A stretch of DNA of 47,023 bases. Source: Streptomyces sp. AcH 505 (lineage in GTDB: Bacteria > Actinomycetota > Actinomycetes > Streptomycetales > Streptomycetaceae). The DNA lies in assembly GCF_000818175.1 (NCBI RefSeq), contig NZ_JTIY01000001.1:2466907-2513929 (forward strand), written 5' to 3'. Both the position numbers and the translations under genes were made by a program. The notes below the pieces were generated by a model. That model did no database searches. It was not told where the DNA came from and was given only the letters and a program-made list of their open reading frames with translations. Below are positions 1 through 8,419 of the stretch, piece by piece (the stretch's first letter is position 1; the number at the start of each line of letters is the position of its first letter).

Positions 1-180
1 CGCCTGCCGGCCGCCCTGGCCCCGCTCGCCTCCGCCGTGGCGGCGTCCCTGCTGGACGGCCCGCTGAGCGCGGCGCTCGGGGTACGCCGCCCCGCGGCGC
101 CGGTGCGCGCCGTTGTGACGTACGCGCTCAGAGCCCGTTCGGGGCAGGTAAGGCGTAAAATGACGGCGGAGAGGGGTTGA
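1..180 (+). CDS. C-terminal end of an unidentified protein (possibly an MpaB/DUF2236-type oxygenase)
   Basis: The first frame is open from the window edge to a TGA at 178-180, giving the last 59 residues of a protein. The visible part is rich in Ala, Leu, Arg and Pro, with a leucine-rich helix-like stretch and a basic tail. This resembles the C-terminus of MpaB-like (DUF2236) oxygenases in streptomycetes, but no active-site motif is in view, so that name is a guess. The next ORF begins one base after this stop, so the two are almost certainly co-transcribed and may be translationally coupled. Confidence 0.5.
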   Translation, partial: RLPAALAPLASAVAASLLDGPLSAALGVRRPAAPVRAVVTYALRARSGQVRRKMTAERG

Positions 181-181
181 G

Positions 182-358
182 ATGACGCACTCAGAGAAGC
201 CTGAAGACACCGCCGAGGCGGCTCGTCACGCTCGGTTCGGGAAGCTTCCGGAGCGGGTCCGTCCGGAGGACACCACCGAGGAGACCCCGGCGAGCACCGT
301 GGACCCGGCGAGGGACCGCTACGACGACGATTGGCTCATCCGCAACGTCGCTCCGTAG
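182..358 (+). CDS. Small acidic conserved hypothetical protein (58 aa)
   Basis: An ATG-initiated 58-residue ORF follows a purine-rich GAGAGGGG Shine-Dalgarno stretch that lies inside the end of the upstream gene, with only one base between that stop and this ATG. The product is hydrophilic and charged, with an AARHARFGKLPERVRPED segment and a C-terminal DRYDDDWLIRNVAP. It has no signal peptide or membrane segment. The spacing and codon use argue that it is a real gene in an operon with the truncated gene before it. I do not recognise a function. It converges on the response regulator that ends at 392. Confidence 0.6.
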   Translation: MTHSEKPEDTAEAARHARFGKLPERVRPEDTTEETPASTVDPARDRYDDDWLIRNVAP

Positions 359-391
359 GGGCCTGAGGGCCTGTGGGCCTGTCCGGCGCTG

Positions 392-1066
392 TCAGATCAC
401 CAGGCCATGGCGGTACGCGTAGACCACGGCCTGCACCCGGTCGCGCAGCTGCAGCTTGGCGAGGATGCGTGACACGAACGTCTTCACCGTCTCCGGGCTG
501 ATCACGAGCGCGGCGGCTATCTCGCTGTTCGAGAAACCGTCCGCGATCAGCCGCAGCACCTCCAGCTCGCGCGGGGTCAGCGGGTTGCTGTCGTCGGGCG
601 TGGTGTCGGCGGGCCGGATGCGCGTCGCGTACCTGCCGACGAGCCGCCGCGTCACCTCGGGGTCCAGCAGCGCCGCGCCCGTGGCCACCGTCCTGATGCC
701 GTGCAGCAGTTGGGCCGGGGGCGCGTCCTTCAGCAGGAACCCGCTCGCCCCGGCGCGCAGCGCCTCGTACACGTACTCGTCCAGGTTGAACGTGGTGACC
801 ACGAGCACCTTGACGGGGTCCGCGACCCCGGCGCCCGCGAGCAGCCGGGTGGCCTCCAGGCCGTCGAGTACGGGCATGCGGATGTCCATCACCACGACGT
901 CCGGGCGCAGTCGGGACGCCAGGTCGACGGCGGTCCTGCCGTCCCCGCACTCGCCCGCCACCTCCAGGTCGGGCTGCGCGTCGATGATCGTCACCAGGCC
1001 GGTGCGGACCAGCATCTGGTCGTCGCAGACCAGGACCCGGATCGGCTCGGTGGCCTGGCCGCTCAT
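392..1066 (-). CDS. NarL/FixJ-family two-component response regulator
   Basis: A 224-residue regulator. The receiver domain (about residues 9-125) has the acidic pair in VLVCDDQ, the phospho-acceptor Asp61 in VVVMDIRMP and the conserved Lys in GFLLKDAPP. A LuxR-type HTH (about 160-220) follows, starting PLTPRELEVLRLIADG and ending in ETVKTFVSRILAKLQLRDR. The start is the ATG at 1066, which overlaps the stop of the histidine kinase (ATGA), so the pair is translationally coupled. By family knowledge it should be phosphorylated by that kinase and bind DNA as a dimer. Because the CPBP protease gene lies in the same operon, envelope homeostasis is a plausible output, but that is inference. Confidence 0.95.
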   Translation of the reverse strand: MSGQATEPIRVLVCDDQMLVRTGLVTIIDAQPDLEVAGECGDGRTAVDLASRLRPDVVVMDIRMPVLDGLEATRLLAGAGVADPVKVLVVTTFNLDEYVYEALRAGASGFLLKDAPPAQLLHGIRTVATGAALLDPEVTRRLVGRYATRIRPADTTPDDSNPLTPRELEVLRLIADGFSNSEIAAALVISPETVKTFVSRILAKLQLRDRVQAVVYAYRHGLVI

Positions 1067-2217
1067 GACGTGCTCCCCGCCGGTATCCGGGCCCGTACGA
1101 CGAAGCCGCCGCCCGTCCGCCCGCCCGCGCTGAAGTCGCCGCCCAGCACGTCGACCCGCTGCCGCAGACCGGCGAGGCCCCGGCCGCTGCCGCCGGGGGA
1201 CGCGCTGCGGGAGCCGCTGCCGAAGGTGCTGACCTCCACCGTGATCTCTCTTTCGCTGTGCCGCACCTGGACCGACGTGCGGATGCCGTGGGCGTACTTG
1301 AGCGCGTTCGTCAGGGCTTCCTGTACGACCCGGTAGGCGACGAGTCCCGCGCTGCCGACGGACTCCGCCGGTGTGCCCTCCTCGGTGAACTCCACCGGCT
1401 GCCCGGCTTGGCGGGCCTGTTCCACGAGGGTGAGGAGCCTGCCGACCGTCGGCGCCCTGGTCTCCGGGCCGTGGTCGGGGTTGAGCAGGTCGAGCAGATG
1501 GCGCAGGTCGGTGATGGCCCTGCGGCCGGTGTCGCTGACCGCGGTGAGCGTCTGGTCGAGGCGGTCGGGTGCCGCCGTCAGATACCGGGCGGCCTCGGCC
1601 TGGACGACCATGGCCGTCACATGATGGGTCACGACGTCGTGCAACTCCCGCGCGATACGCGTGCGTTCGGCGACGAGGGTGTCCTGGGCGACGCGCCTGC
1701 GGCGCTCGGCCTCCGCCGCCCGGGTGTCGCGCAGCCAGATCCCGATGCGCCACGGCAGGATCAGCGCCAGGTAGTACATGACGAAGTCGGCCGGCCCCTC
1801 GGTCGCGCCGAGTGCGCACAGCCCCGCCACCAGCGCCAGGTAAGCGGCGGTGGCGGTGAGCACGGTGGTACGGCGATGGCGCTCCAGATGCGACCCCGCG
1901 CTCAGCAGCGCGACGGGCAGCGCCGTACCCGCCAGGGAGTGGTAGCCGCGCAGTTGGTCGACGGCGAAGCCGAGCGACACCAGCGCGAGCGAGACAGCGG
2001 GCCGGCGCCTGCGTAGCGCGAGCGGGAGGCATTCGGCGGCGAGCGCCACGACCGCCAGGGTGTCGAAGGAGCGGTTCGGCAGCCCGCCGAACTGTGTTCC
2101 GTGGCTCTGGAACGACGGTACGAACGACGTGCCGAGGATCAGCAGGGCGAGCGGGAGGTCCCGGACCGGGACGCTCACCTTGCGCCACAACTCCGGGACC
2201 CGCCGAAGGTCGATCAC
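1063..2217 (-). CDS. Sensor histidine kinase (HisKA_3 / NarX-DesK-like)
   Basis: A 384-residue kinase. The N-terminal half has several hydrophobic segments (about residues 20-165) and looks like a membrane sensor without a large extracytoplasmic loop. A coiled region with RIARELHDVVTHHV carries the phospho-accepting His of the HisKA_3 type. The HATPase_c domain follows, with EALTNALKYA (N box) and GRGLAGLRQRVDVLGG (G box). I chose the GTG start at 2217 because it overlaps the CPBP stop as GTGA; translation is therefore likely coupled rather than driven by its own ribosome site, which is weak. It autophosphorylates and passes phosphate to the adjacent NarL-type regulator by analogy with the family. 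The stimulus is not evident from sequence. Confidence 0.93.
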   Translation of the reverse strand: MIDLRRVPELWRKVSVPVRDLPLALLILGTSFVPSFQSHGTQFGGLPNRSFDTLAVVALAAECLPLALRRRRPAVSLALVSLGFAVDQLRGYHSLAGTALPVALLSAGSHLERHRRTTVLTATAAYLALVAGLCALGATEGPADFVMYYLALILPWRIGIWLRDTRAAEAERRRRVAQDTLVAERTRIARELHDVVTHHVTAMVVQAEAARYLTAAPDRLDQTLTAVSDTGRRAITDLRHLLDLLNPDHGPETRAPTVGRLLTLVEQARQAGQPVEFTEEGTPAESVGSAGLVAYRVVQEALTNALKYAHGIRTSVQVRHSEREITVEVSTFGSGSRSASPGGSGRGLAGLRQRVDVLGGDFSAGGRTGGGFVVRARIPAGSTS

Positions 2218-3062
2218 CGGGAAAGCGTAACGGCGGCGCCGGCCCGGCTCGCGACCCGGTCGGCGCGGCGGCGGGGCACGATGGTGCCGCGCTTGTGGGC
2301 GAGCCGCAGGAAGACGGCCGCCGTCAGCACGCAGAACAGGATCGCCCACACACTGCCCTCGGGGCCGAACTCGCCACCGGTGAGGAGCTTCGGGCCCGAC
2401 GTCGTGGACTCCAGCAGCCCCCGGGTGCTGCCGTTGCCGGACACCTCGGTGCTGAAGATGCCGGCCGCGGCGAAGTTCCAGCCGAAGTGCAGACCGATCG
2501 GCACCCACAGCTTGCGGGTGGCGATGTACGCGGCGGTGAGCATGCCGCCCGCCTCGAAGACGATGGCGACGGCGCCCCACAGGCTCGCGTCCGGGTTGGC
2601 CAGGTGGTAGGCGCCGAACAGGACGCCGGTCAGCGCCATCGAGATCCAGGTGCCGGTGCGCTCCTCGATGATCCGGAACAGCACACCGCGGAACAGCAGT
2701 TCCTCCGTGACGGCCGCTGCGGCCATGAAGCCGAGCAGCCCCGCCGCTCCCTGCGCCGAACCCGCGCCGTCGACGTGGTAGTACCCGTTGGCCGCGAAAT
2801 TCGCGACGACGGCCCCGAAGACCCCGACGCCGATCAGCGTCCCCCGGCCGAACGCGGCTCCCGCGCCGCTCAGTTCGACCTCGGTGACGGTACGACGCTC
2901 GGTCCGGCCCACCACCCAGCCGTAGACGAACAGCGCGAGCACGGCCGTCAGCGCGCCGATGGCGAGTTCGAGCCAGGGGTTGCTGTCCTGGACGGCGGCG
3001 AGCCCCTGCCCGCCGAGGAAAGAGACGGCCGCGACGGCCACAAGCTGCCAAACAACCCGCAT
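2214..3062 (-). CDS. CPBP-family intramembrane glutamic endopeptidase
   Basis: A 282-residue polytopic membrane protein with the three CPBP (Abi/Rce1-like) motifs: TEELLFRG with Glu120, Glu121 and Arg125; GAYH with His153; and HFGWN with His192 and Asn196. These form the predicted catalytic glutamate/histidine centre inside the membrane. The start at 3062 is chosen for its AAGGGAG ribosome site a few bases upstream; a longer frame reaches 3143 but lacks one. The gene is first in a minus-strand operon with the sensor kinase and response regulator. Family members cleave membrane substrates or act in bacteriocin immunity. The substrate here is unknown; coupling to a two-component pair suggests membrane-stress sensing, as inference. 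Confidence 0.9.
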   Translation of the reverse strand: MRVVWQLVAVAAVSFLGGQGLAAVQDSNPWLELAIGALTAVLALFVYGWVVGRTERRTVTEVELSGAGAAFGRGTLIGVGVFGAVVANFAANGYYHVDGAGSAQGAAGLLGFMAAAAVTEELLFRGVLFRIIEERTGTWISMALTGVLFGAYHLANPDASLWGAVAIVFEAGGMLTAAYIATRKLWVPIGLHFGWNFAAAGIFSTEVSGNGSTRGLLESTTSGPKLLTGGEFGPEGSVWAILFCVLTAAVFLRLAHKRGTIVPRRRADRVASRAGAAVTLSR

Positions 3063-3218
3063 GATGACTCCCTTGCCGGACCCGCGACCGGAGCGCCGCG
3101 GCACGCTCAGGACGCTACGGATCCGAGCAGCGGGAATCGTCACCGCGCGGTGGACACCTGCGCGTAGCTCGCACGGGGGACAACGCGCGCGCGGCGCCCC
3201 TGCGCACGCGCTCGCCGG

Positions 3219-3923
3219 CTACCAGCGCCCGGTTTTGGCCGGCTGCCGTTCGTGGTGCGGGTGGTAGAGGCACGACGAGACGACGAACAGCGGCCACACG
3301 GTCTGGGCGGTGGTCAGGACCCGCTCGGCGATGCCGTCGGGGCCGTCCGTCTGCAGTGTGATCACGAACCACAGCCCGCTGAGCCACATCAGCGCGCTCG
3401 CCACGACCGCCACCCGGGTCCGCAGCGCCCACGGCGGCGAACCGTTGTGATCGCCGAGACCGCTCTGCCGGCCCCAACCGCTGAGGTGGGCCCAGCCGCC
3501 GTGCGCGCTCCAGGCGCTGATGCTCGCCCAATTGCCGTGGCCGACGGCCAGCACCGGCCATACGGCGAGCAGGGCGAAGCCCACGGCGACCACCGTCCCG
3601 TGCGGGAACGAGCCGCCGCTGGGCGGCGCCGGAAACACCGTCAGCAGGATCGCGCACACCCCGCCGGCGGCGAGCGCGAGCCGCCCGAGCGGTGCGGCCG
3701 GGTGCAGTCCGAGCGCCGTGATCACATGGCAGGTGCCGAGGCCGAGCACGGCGGAGGTCATCACCCAGTACCCCGGGGCGCCGTAGGCCGCCAGGATGCT
3801 GATCGTCTTCTTGACGGGGTCGTAGGTGGGCCCCTGGATCGCACCGGCGATCGTCCAGCCGGCGGTCAACAGGACGGGAGCAGTCCCCGAAGAGAGCAAG
3901 GCCCACCAGGGTACAGGTCGCAT
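3219..3923 (-). CDS. DUF998-family integral membrane protein
   Basis: A protein of about 234 residues with some six hydrophobic segments. The N-terminal region, including AGWTIAGAIQGPTYDPVKKTI, then ILAAYGAPGYWVM, is typical of DUF998 proteins in actinomycetes. No enzyme motif is visible and the family has no established function that I know. The start used is the ATG at 3923 just before the first membrane helix; an in-frame start at 3983 would add 20 hydrophilic residues and cannot be excluded. It lies 74 bases downstream of the BMP-like lipoprotein gene on the same strand, so co-transcription is possible. An intergenic gap of about 155 bases separates it from the CPBP operon. Confidence 0.8.
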   Translation of the reverse strand: MRPVPWWALLSSGTAPVLLTAGWTIAGAIQGPTYDPVKKTISILAAYGAPGYWVMTSAVLGLGTCHVITALGLHPAAPLGRLALAAGGVCAILLTVFPAPPSGGSFPHGTVVAVGFALLAVWPVLAVGHGNWASISAWSAHGGWAHLSGWGRQSGLGDHNGSPPWALRTRVAVVASALMWLSGLWFVITLQTDGPDGIAERVLTTAQTVWPLFVVSSCLYHPHHERQPAKTGRW

Positions 3924-3997
3924 CACATCACCATAAGACGACCCATCGTCCAACTCGTGCGCACACGCGGAACGCGTCGTCACACGTCACATGGCCG

Positions 3998-4675
3998 TCA
4001 CACGGCGTCGAGCCAGATCACGATCCCGGTCAGCTTGTTGAGTACGGCCGCCACACCGGCCCTGACGGCGGCGGCGCAGCGCGCGGCGGTGAACGAGGCG
4101 GGGTCGTACGCCGAGGACGCGCCGAGCCCTTCGCCGCGGAACGAGGCGCCGGTCCAGTCCACCGACGTGACGTTGTGGGTGGGCTCGGCCAGCTCCGCGC
4201 CGACGACGAGGAACTGCTGCGACAGGTGGTTCGGGGTGACCATCGCGAGGGGGTCGACGAGGTCGTTGCCCGCGCTGATGATCAGGTCGGGTTCCATCGT
4301 GAGGGCCTTGCTGGCGCTGGCCACCAGGGCGGTCGGGTCGTCGGCGGCCACCGTCCGCATGTCGACGTCCTCGTCGTCGGCCCACTTCTCGACCGCTTTC
4401 ACGAGCGCCTTGGTGGGGCGGTCGTGGCCGGCCGTCAGCAGCACGACGCGGTAGTCGTCCGGCGGCCGTACCCCGTCCCAGGAGCCGGGGCGCGGTGTGG
4501 TGGTGGACTCGGGGGCCGGCGGGGACGCGAGGGCGACGAACTCGGAGCCGAGTGTGCCGACGGAGGTGGGTTCGGGGTGCGGCCCCGACCAGTCGTCGCC
4601 GGAGCCGCAACCGGTGACCAGGGTGGCGGCCGCGGCCACGGCCAGCGTGGCGACGGCCCGTAGCGAGGGGCGCAA
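3998..4675 (-). CDS. Lipoprotein related to BMP-type substrate-binding proteins
   Basis: A 225-residue secreted protein with a short basic N-terminus, a hydrophobic core and a lipobox LVTGC, so the mature protein should be lipid-anchored on the outer face of the membrane. The body has alternating beta-alpha character (RVVLLTAGHDRPTKALVKAV, LIISAGNDLVD, FLVVGAE) like periplasmic-binding proteins of the BMP/nucleoside-binding type, but is shorter than a full binding protein. The start is an unusual TTG at 4675, supported by an excellent GGAGGAA ribosome site seven bases upstream. No permease or ATPase gene accompanies it, so it may be a stand-alone sensor or scavenging lipoprotein. It is divergent from the HupE-like gene. 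Confidence 0.75.
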   Translation of the reverse strand: MRPSLRAVATLAVAAAATLVTGCGSGDDWSGPHPEPTSVGTLGSEFVALASPPAPESTTTPRPGSWDGVRPPDDYRVVLLTAGHDRPTKALVKAVEKWADDEDVDMRTVAADDPTALVASASKALTMEPDLIISAGNDLVDPLAMVTPNHLSQQFLVVGAELAEPTHNVTSVDWTGASFRGEGLGASSAYDPASFTAARCAAAVRAGVAAVLNKLTGIVIWLDAV

Positions 4676-4847
4676 GGCGATCTTCCTCCGAATGGTGGCG
4701 GATGGTGCGCCTCCATCCTGCTATCCCGTTTTCTGTCTTTTTCCTTCACAGCTGTCGTTCGAGCGCTTGTTTTTCCAGGGTTCGCCGTTGGGTCCGTTGC
4801 TGTTCATCCGTGCCGTGGAGCGTGCGCTGGCAACCATGAGGAGCAAC

Positions 4848-6065
4848 ATGTCATCACGAGTCCGCCGCGCCCTTGTCGTCACCGTCACGGCGCTGATCGC
4901 CTTTCTGAGCCTTGGTGTCATCGGTCAGTCGGCGCAGGCACACGGATTCTCCTCCGTCGTGTACGTCCACGTCACCGCGGGTGACGACGGTCAGCTGCGT
5001 ACGGAGCTGAAGCTGGAGTACGACCTCTTTGTCATATCCACCGCCGATTACGAGAACGACGACCCCCTCTACCGGACCGGCAACGCCGCCTTCGACGACC
5101 GTGACACCGAACGCATGGCCGCCGCCGTCAACGCGCACGCCGCCACCGCCGTCAAGTACGTCACCCAGCGCTTCAAGGTCACATCGAACGGCGCCGCCTG
5201 CACACCGAAGCAGGACGGCGCCTTCACGATGGGCGTCGAGGAGGGCGCCCCGTACACCACACTGCCCCTCGCCTGGGCCTGCCCCGACGACAGCAGCGAC
5301 CACGAGCTGCGCAGCGGGCTCTTCCCCGACTCGGAGACCTATGTCACCGGCACCAAGACGATCGTCACGTACGACGTCGACGGCCACTCCGGCAGCGGCG
5401 CGCTCGACGCCGCGCATCCGACGCTCTCGATCAGCCAGGCCTGGTACGAGCGGTTCTGGGAGTTCTTCCGGCTCGGCGCCGAGCACCTGCTGAGTGGGAT
5501 CGACCACATCCTGTTCCTGCTCGCGCTGATCGCCGGCTCACGGCGGCTGCGCGAGATCGTCCTCGCCGCGACGAGCTTCACGCTGGCGCACTCGGTGACA
5601 CTGCTGCTGGCCGCCCTGGGGCTCGTCGATGTGCCCAGCAGGATCGTGGAGCCGGTCATCGCGCTGTCGATCGCGGTGGTCGCGGGGTGGTACCTGTGGC
5701 GGCTCTGGCGGCGCGGCGGCCATGCCACCGACCTGGAGGCCATGGGCGAGGGGCACTTCAGCCTGGACCGGGCCGGCTGGGCCAGGCTCGGGGTGGTGTT
5801 CTGCTTCGGTCTCGTCCACGGCCTGGGCTTCGCCGGCGCGCTGGGAGTCCACCAGGCGTTCTCGTGGACCCTGCTGTGGTCGCTGCTGGTGTTCAACATC
5901 GGCATCGAGGGCGTGCAGTTGGCGATCATCGCCGTTGTGTTCCCCGTGCTGACCGTGTTGCGGCACCGCACACCGACAGCCGGACTGTGGGCGACCGGCG
6001 CCATCTCCGCCGGTGTGTTCGTCATGGGCATGGTCTGGTTCGTCCAACGCGCCTTCGGCCTCTGA
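4848..6065 (+). CDS. HupE/UreJ-family membrane protein with extracytoplasmic domain
   Basis: A 405-residue protein. Residues 1-35 form a signal peptide ending near SAQAHG. An extracytoplasmic domain of about 170 residues follows, with a Cys in AACTPKQDG and another in WACPDD that could form a disulfide. The C-terminal half is a HupE/UreJ_2-type membrane bundle of six or seven helices with HLLSGIDHILFLLALIAG, TLAHSVTLLLAALG and GLVHGLGFAGALG; the conserved His and Asp suggest metal handling. The ATG at 4848 is chosen for its GAGGAG ribosome site; an ATG at 4836 is also in frame. Family members are linked to nickel or cobalt transport, but no hydrogenase or urease genes are nearby, so the substrate is open. 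Confidence 0.85.
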   Translation: MSSRVRRALVVTVTALIAFLSLGVIGQSAQAHGFSSVVYVHVTAGDDGQLRTELKLEYDLFVISTADYENDDPLYRTGNAAFDDRDTERMAAAVNAHAATAVKYVTQRFKVTSNGAACTPKQDGAFTMGVEEGAPYTTLPLAWACPDDSSDHELRSGLFPDSETYVTGTKTIVTYDVDGHSGSGALDAAHPTLSISQAWYERFWEFFRLGAEHLLSGIDHILFLLALIAGSRRLREIVLAATSFTLAHSVTLLLAALGLVDVPSRIVEPVIALSIAVVAGWYLWRLWRRGGHATDLEAMGEGHFSLDRAGWARLGVVFCFGLVHGLGFAGALGVHQAFSWTLLWSLLVFNIGIEGVQLAIIAVVFPVLTVLRHRTPTAGLWATGAISAGVFVMGMVWFVQRAFGL

Positions 6066-6199
6066 ACATGCTCCGCCGCTGGTGAGCGACCGGATGTTCA
6101 GCTGAATCAACGGTCGCGTTTGCGAGTGATTTACCAAGCGATGGGAGGTTGATAACCCCACACTTCGCACTGATCCGTCCGCAAAAGGAACAGAAACTG

Positions 6200-8173
6200 A
6201 TGAGATCCAGCAGACCGACGCAGGCCATGGGGCCTGTGCCGCGCCGTGTGGCCGCAGGTGCCACCGCCGCGTTTCTGGGCCTGACCCTCGCCCTCGGCAG
6301 TGGCCTGACATCGGCCGCCGTCGCGGCGGAGCCCACCGCACCCACCGGCATCATCCTCGGTGTGGGCGCCAACGAGACCCAGCGCACCGTCACCTGGTAC
6401 ACCTCGTCCGACACCGCCCAGAAGATCCAGGTCGCCCCGACCGCCGACCTCGTCAACAACGAGTTCCCGGCCGGCGCCGCCACCTTCGACGCAGCGGGCG
6501 GGGCGAACATAGCCACCAGTGGCGGCTTCAACCGGCACGCCACGATCACCAACCTGCAGGAGAACACGCAGTACTCCTACCGGGTCGGTGCCGAGGGCGC
6601 CTGGTCCACGGTGTACTCCTTCAAGACGCAGGACTTCGAGGGCGAGTACGACTTCCTGTTCTTCGGCGACCCGCAGATCGGCTCGTCCGGCGACACGGCC
6701 AAGGACCAGGCCGGCTGGCAGGACACCCTGGACGTCGCGCTGGGGGCCAACCCCAACTCCGAGCTGCTCGTCTCGGGTGGTGACCAGGTCGAGACCGCCA
6801 ACACCGAGGCGCACTGGAACGCGTTCCTCGCGCCCGACAAGCTGCGCCAGTACCCGTGGGCCGCGACCATCGGTAACCACGACGTCGGCGGCAAGGCGTA
6901 CGAGCAGCACCTCTACACCCCGAACACCGACCGCTCGGCGCCGTTCTACTCGAACGGCAACCCGGCGTCCAACACCTCGGGCGGTGACTACTGGTACATC
7001 TACAAGGATGTCCTGTTCATCGACCTGAACAGCAACAGCTACGACCCCGCCACCGGCGGCGGCGGCGACGCGGCGCACACCAAGTACGTCGAGGACGTCA
7101 TCAACCAGCATGGTTCAGAGGCGAAGTGGAAGGTGCTCACGTACCACCACTCGATCTACTCGCCCGCCGACCACGCCAAGGACAGCGACAACAAGAAGCG
7201 TCGCGTCGACTTCCCGACCACCTTCTCGAAGCTCGGTGTCGACCTGGTCCTCCAGGGTCACGACCACAGCTACTCGCGCAGCTACGAGATCAAGAACGGT
7301 GAGAAGGCGAACCCGGCCGAGAAGCCCGGCGCCGCCGATGTGTACGCCGGTCCCGGCGGTGTCGTCTACGTGACGGCCAACTCCGCCTCGGGCTCGAAGT
7401 ACTACGACATCACGGCCCCGGACAACAGCGGTACGAGCGGTGCGGGCAACGGCGCCGACCCGCTGAACATCAAGAACTACTGGTACAACTCGGTGCAGAA
7501 CCAGGAGCACGTCAGGACCTACGTCAAGGTCCAGGTGCGCAACGACAAGCTCGTCGTCGAGAACCTGCGCTCCGGTACCTGCGCCGCCCCCAACTCGGCT
7601 GTTGAGCACGGATCTTCGTGCACCAACACGCCCGAGGGCCAGCCGGTCGGTTCGACCGTCGACAAGGTCACCGTGCACCCGTACCACGGCTCGGGCCAGG
7701 ACCTCCAGGTCAACGTGCCGAAGGCTGCCCCGGGTGAGTTCGGCTGGACCATCGACGGCTACAACGGCCTCGTGGACCTCGGTACGGCGAAGGAGGCCGG
7801 CGACCACTTCCAGGCCAACGGCAAGATCAACCCGATCGCCGTCACGGACAGCCGCCGTTCGCTGGCGCCCTGGTCGATCTCGTCCAGCGTGAGCGACTTC
7901 AAGGACGCCGCCAAGACGTTCTCCGGCTCGTACCTGGGCTGGTCCCCGCGCGTCCTCCAGGACGGTGCGGGTGCCAAGGCGAGCGACTCCGTCGCCTCCG
8001 GCTTCGACGACAACGGCAAGGGCCTGTCGGTCTCGCGCAGCCTCGGTTCGGCCGCGCAGGGTCACCCGCGGGGTACCGCCAAGCTCGGCGCCGACCTGGA
8101 TCTGAAGATCCCGGACAGCGTCGACAAGGGTGGCTACCGCGCCACGCTCACGATCACCGCGCTGAGCAGCTGA
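6200..8173 (+). CDS. Secreted purple-acid-phosphatase-like metallophosphoesterase with C-terminal WxL-like domain
   Basis: A 657-residue exported protein. A signal peptide (about residues 1-45) precedes a fibronectin-like N-terminal domain of the purple acid phosphatase type (about 48-140). The calcineurin-like catalytic domain has FFGDPQIG (Asp157), SGGDQVE (Asp195), GNHD (Asn226, His227), TYHHS (His316-317) and QGHDH (His354, His356), a complete dimetal set. Residues from about 485 form a separate beta-rich domain with LAPWSISSSVSDF, SYLGWSP and a YRATLTITAL end, which resembles actinobacterial WxL-like wall-binding domains. The ATG at 6200 has AAAAGGAA upstream. The next gene encodes a DUF916 protein, the usual partner of WxL proteins, so the enzyme may be held at the cell surface. 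Confidence 0.9.
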   Translation: MRSSRPTQAMGPVPRRVAAGATAAFLGLTLALGSGLTSAAVAAEPTAPTGIILGVGANETQRTVTWYTSSDTAQKIQVAPTADLVNNEFPAGAATFDAAGGANIATSGGFNRHATITNLQENTQYSYRVGAEGAWSTVYSFKTQDFEGEYDFLFFGDPQIGSSGDTAKDQAGWQDTLDVALGANPNSELLVSGGDQVETANTEAHWNAFLAPDKLRQYPWAATIGNHDVGGKAYEQHLYTPNTDRSAPFYSNGNPASNTSGGDYWYIYKDVLFIDLNSNSYDPATGGGGDAAHTKYVEDVINQHGSEAKWKVLTYHHSIYSPADHAKDSDNKKRRVDFPTTFSKLGVDLVLQGHDHSYSRSYEIKNGEKANPAEKPGAADVYAGPGGVVYVTANSASGSKYYDITAPDNSGTSGAGNGADPLNIKNYWYNSVQNQEHVRTYVKVQVRNDKLVVENLRSGTCAAPNSAVEHGSSCTNTPEGQPVGSTVDKVTVHPYHGSGQDLQVNVPKAAPGEFGWTIDGYNGLVDLGTAKEAGDHFQANGKINPIAVTDSRRSLAPWSISSSVSDFKDAAKTFSGSYLGWSPRVLQDGAGAKASDSVASGFDDNGKGLSVSRSLGSAAQGHPRGTAKLGADLDLKIPDSVDKGGYRATLTITALSS

Positions 8174-8191
8174 TCCGAGCGTTCGCTCGGA
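8174..8191 (+). terminator. Hairpin directly after the phosphatase stop codon
   Basis: An 18-base perfect palindrome, TCCGAGCG/CGCTCGGA with TT at the centre, starts one base after the TGA. It is not followed by a clear T run, as is common for actinomycete terminators, so it could also act as an mRNA-stabilising stem between the phosphatase and the DUF916 gene. Confidence 0.5.
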
Positions 8192-8419
8192 CGACCTGAA
8201 TGACTGTACGACCTGCACGTCCGTACAACCCGCATGACCGTATGTCCCGCATGACCGCATGACCGGGTGGGGCGGGCGCCTCCGGGTGTCCGCCCCACCT
8301 CCCGCCCGACCTCCCCCGCCTCCCGGCCGGCTGACCGGGCCGTCCGACCGTCCCACCGGGCGTGGCAGCAGCCGCCTTTCGGTGGCCCGCCCCGCCTCTC
8401 GCGCCAGGAGACCCCAACC
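8174..8419. other. Spacer between phosphatase and DUF916 genes, with short repeats
   Basis: Beyond the hairpin, about 8195-8265 contains several copies of short words such as GCATGACCG and TACGACCTG in a degenerate tandem arrangement (for example CCGCATGACCGTATGTC then CCGCATGACCGCATGACCG). The remainder is C-rich with no convincing ORF. I see no clear promoter. Confidence 0.4.

Noticed and set aside
6066..6199. Possible PHO box upstream of the phosphatase
   Set aside because: Only one GTTCAGC-like word is present; the direct repeats of GTTCACC expected of a PHO box are missing.
8195..8265. Possible CRISPR-like repeat with GCATGACCG words
   Set aside because: Units are short, irregular and have no constant spacers.
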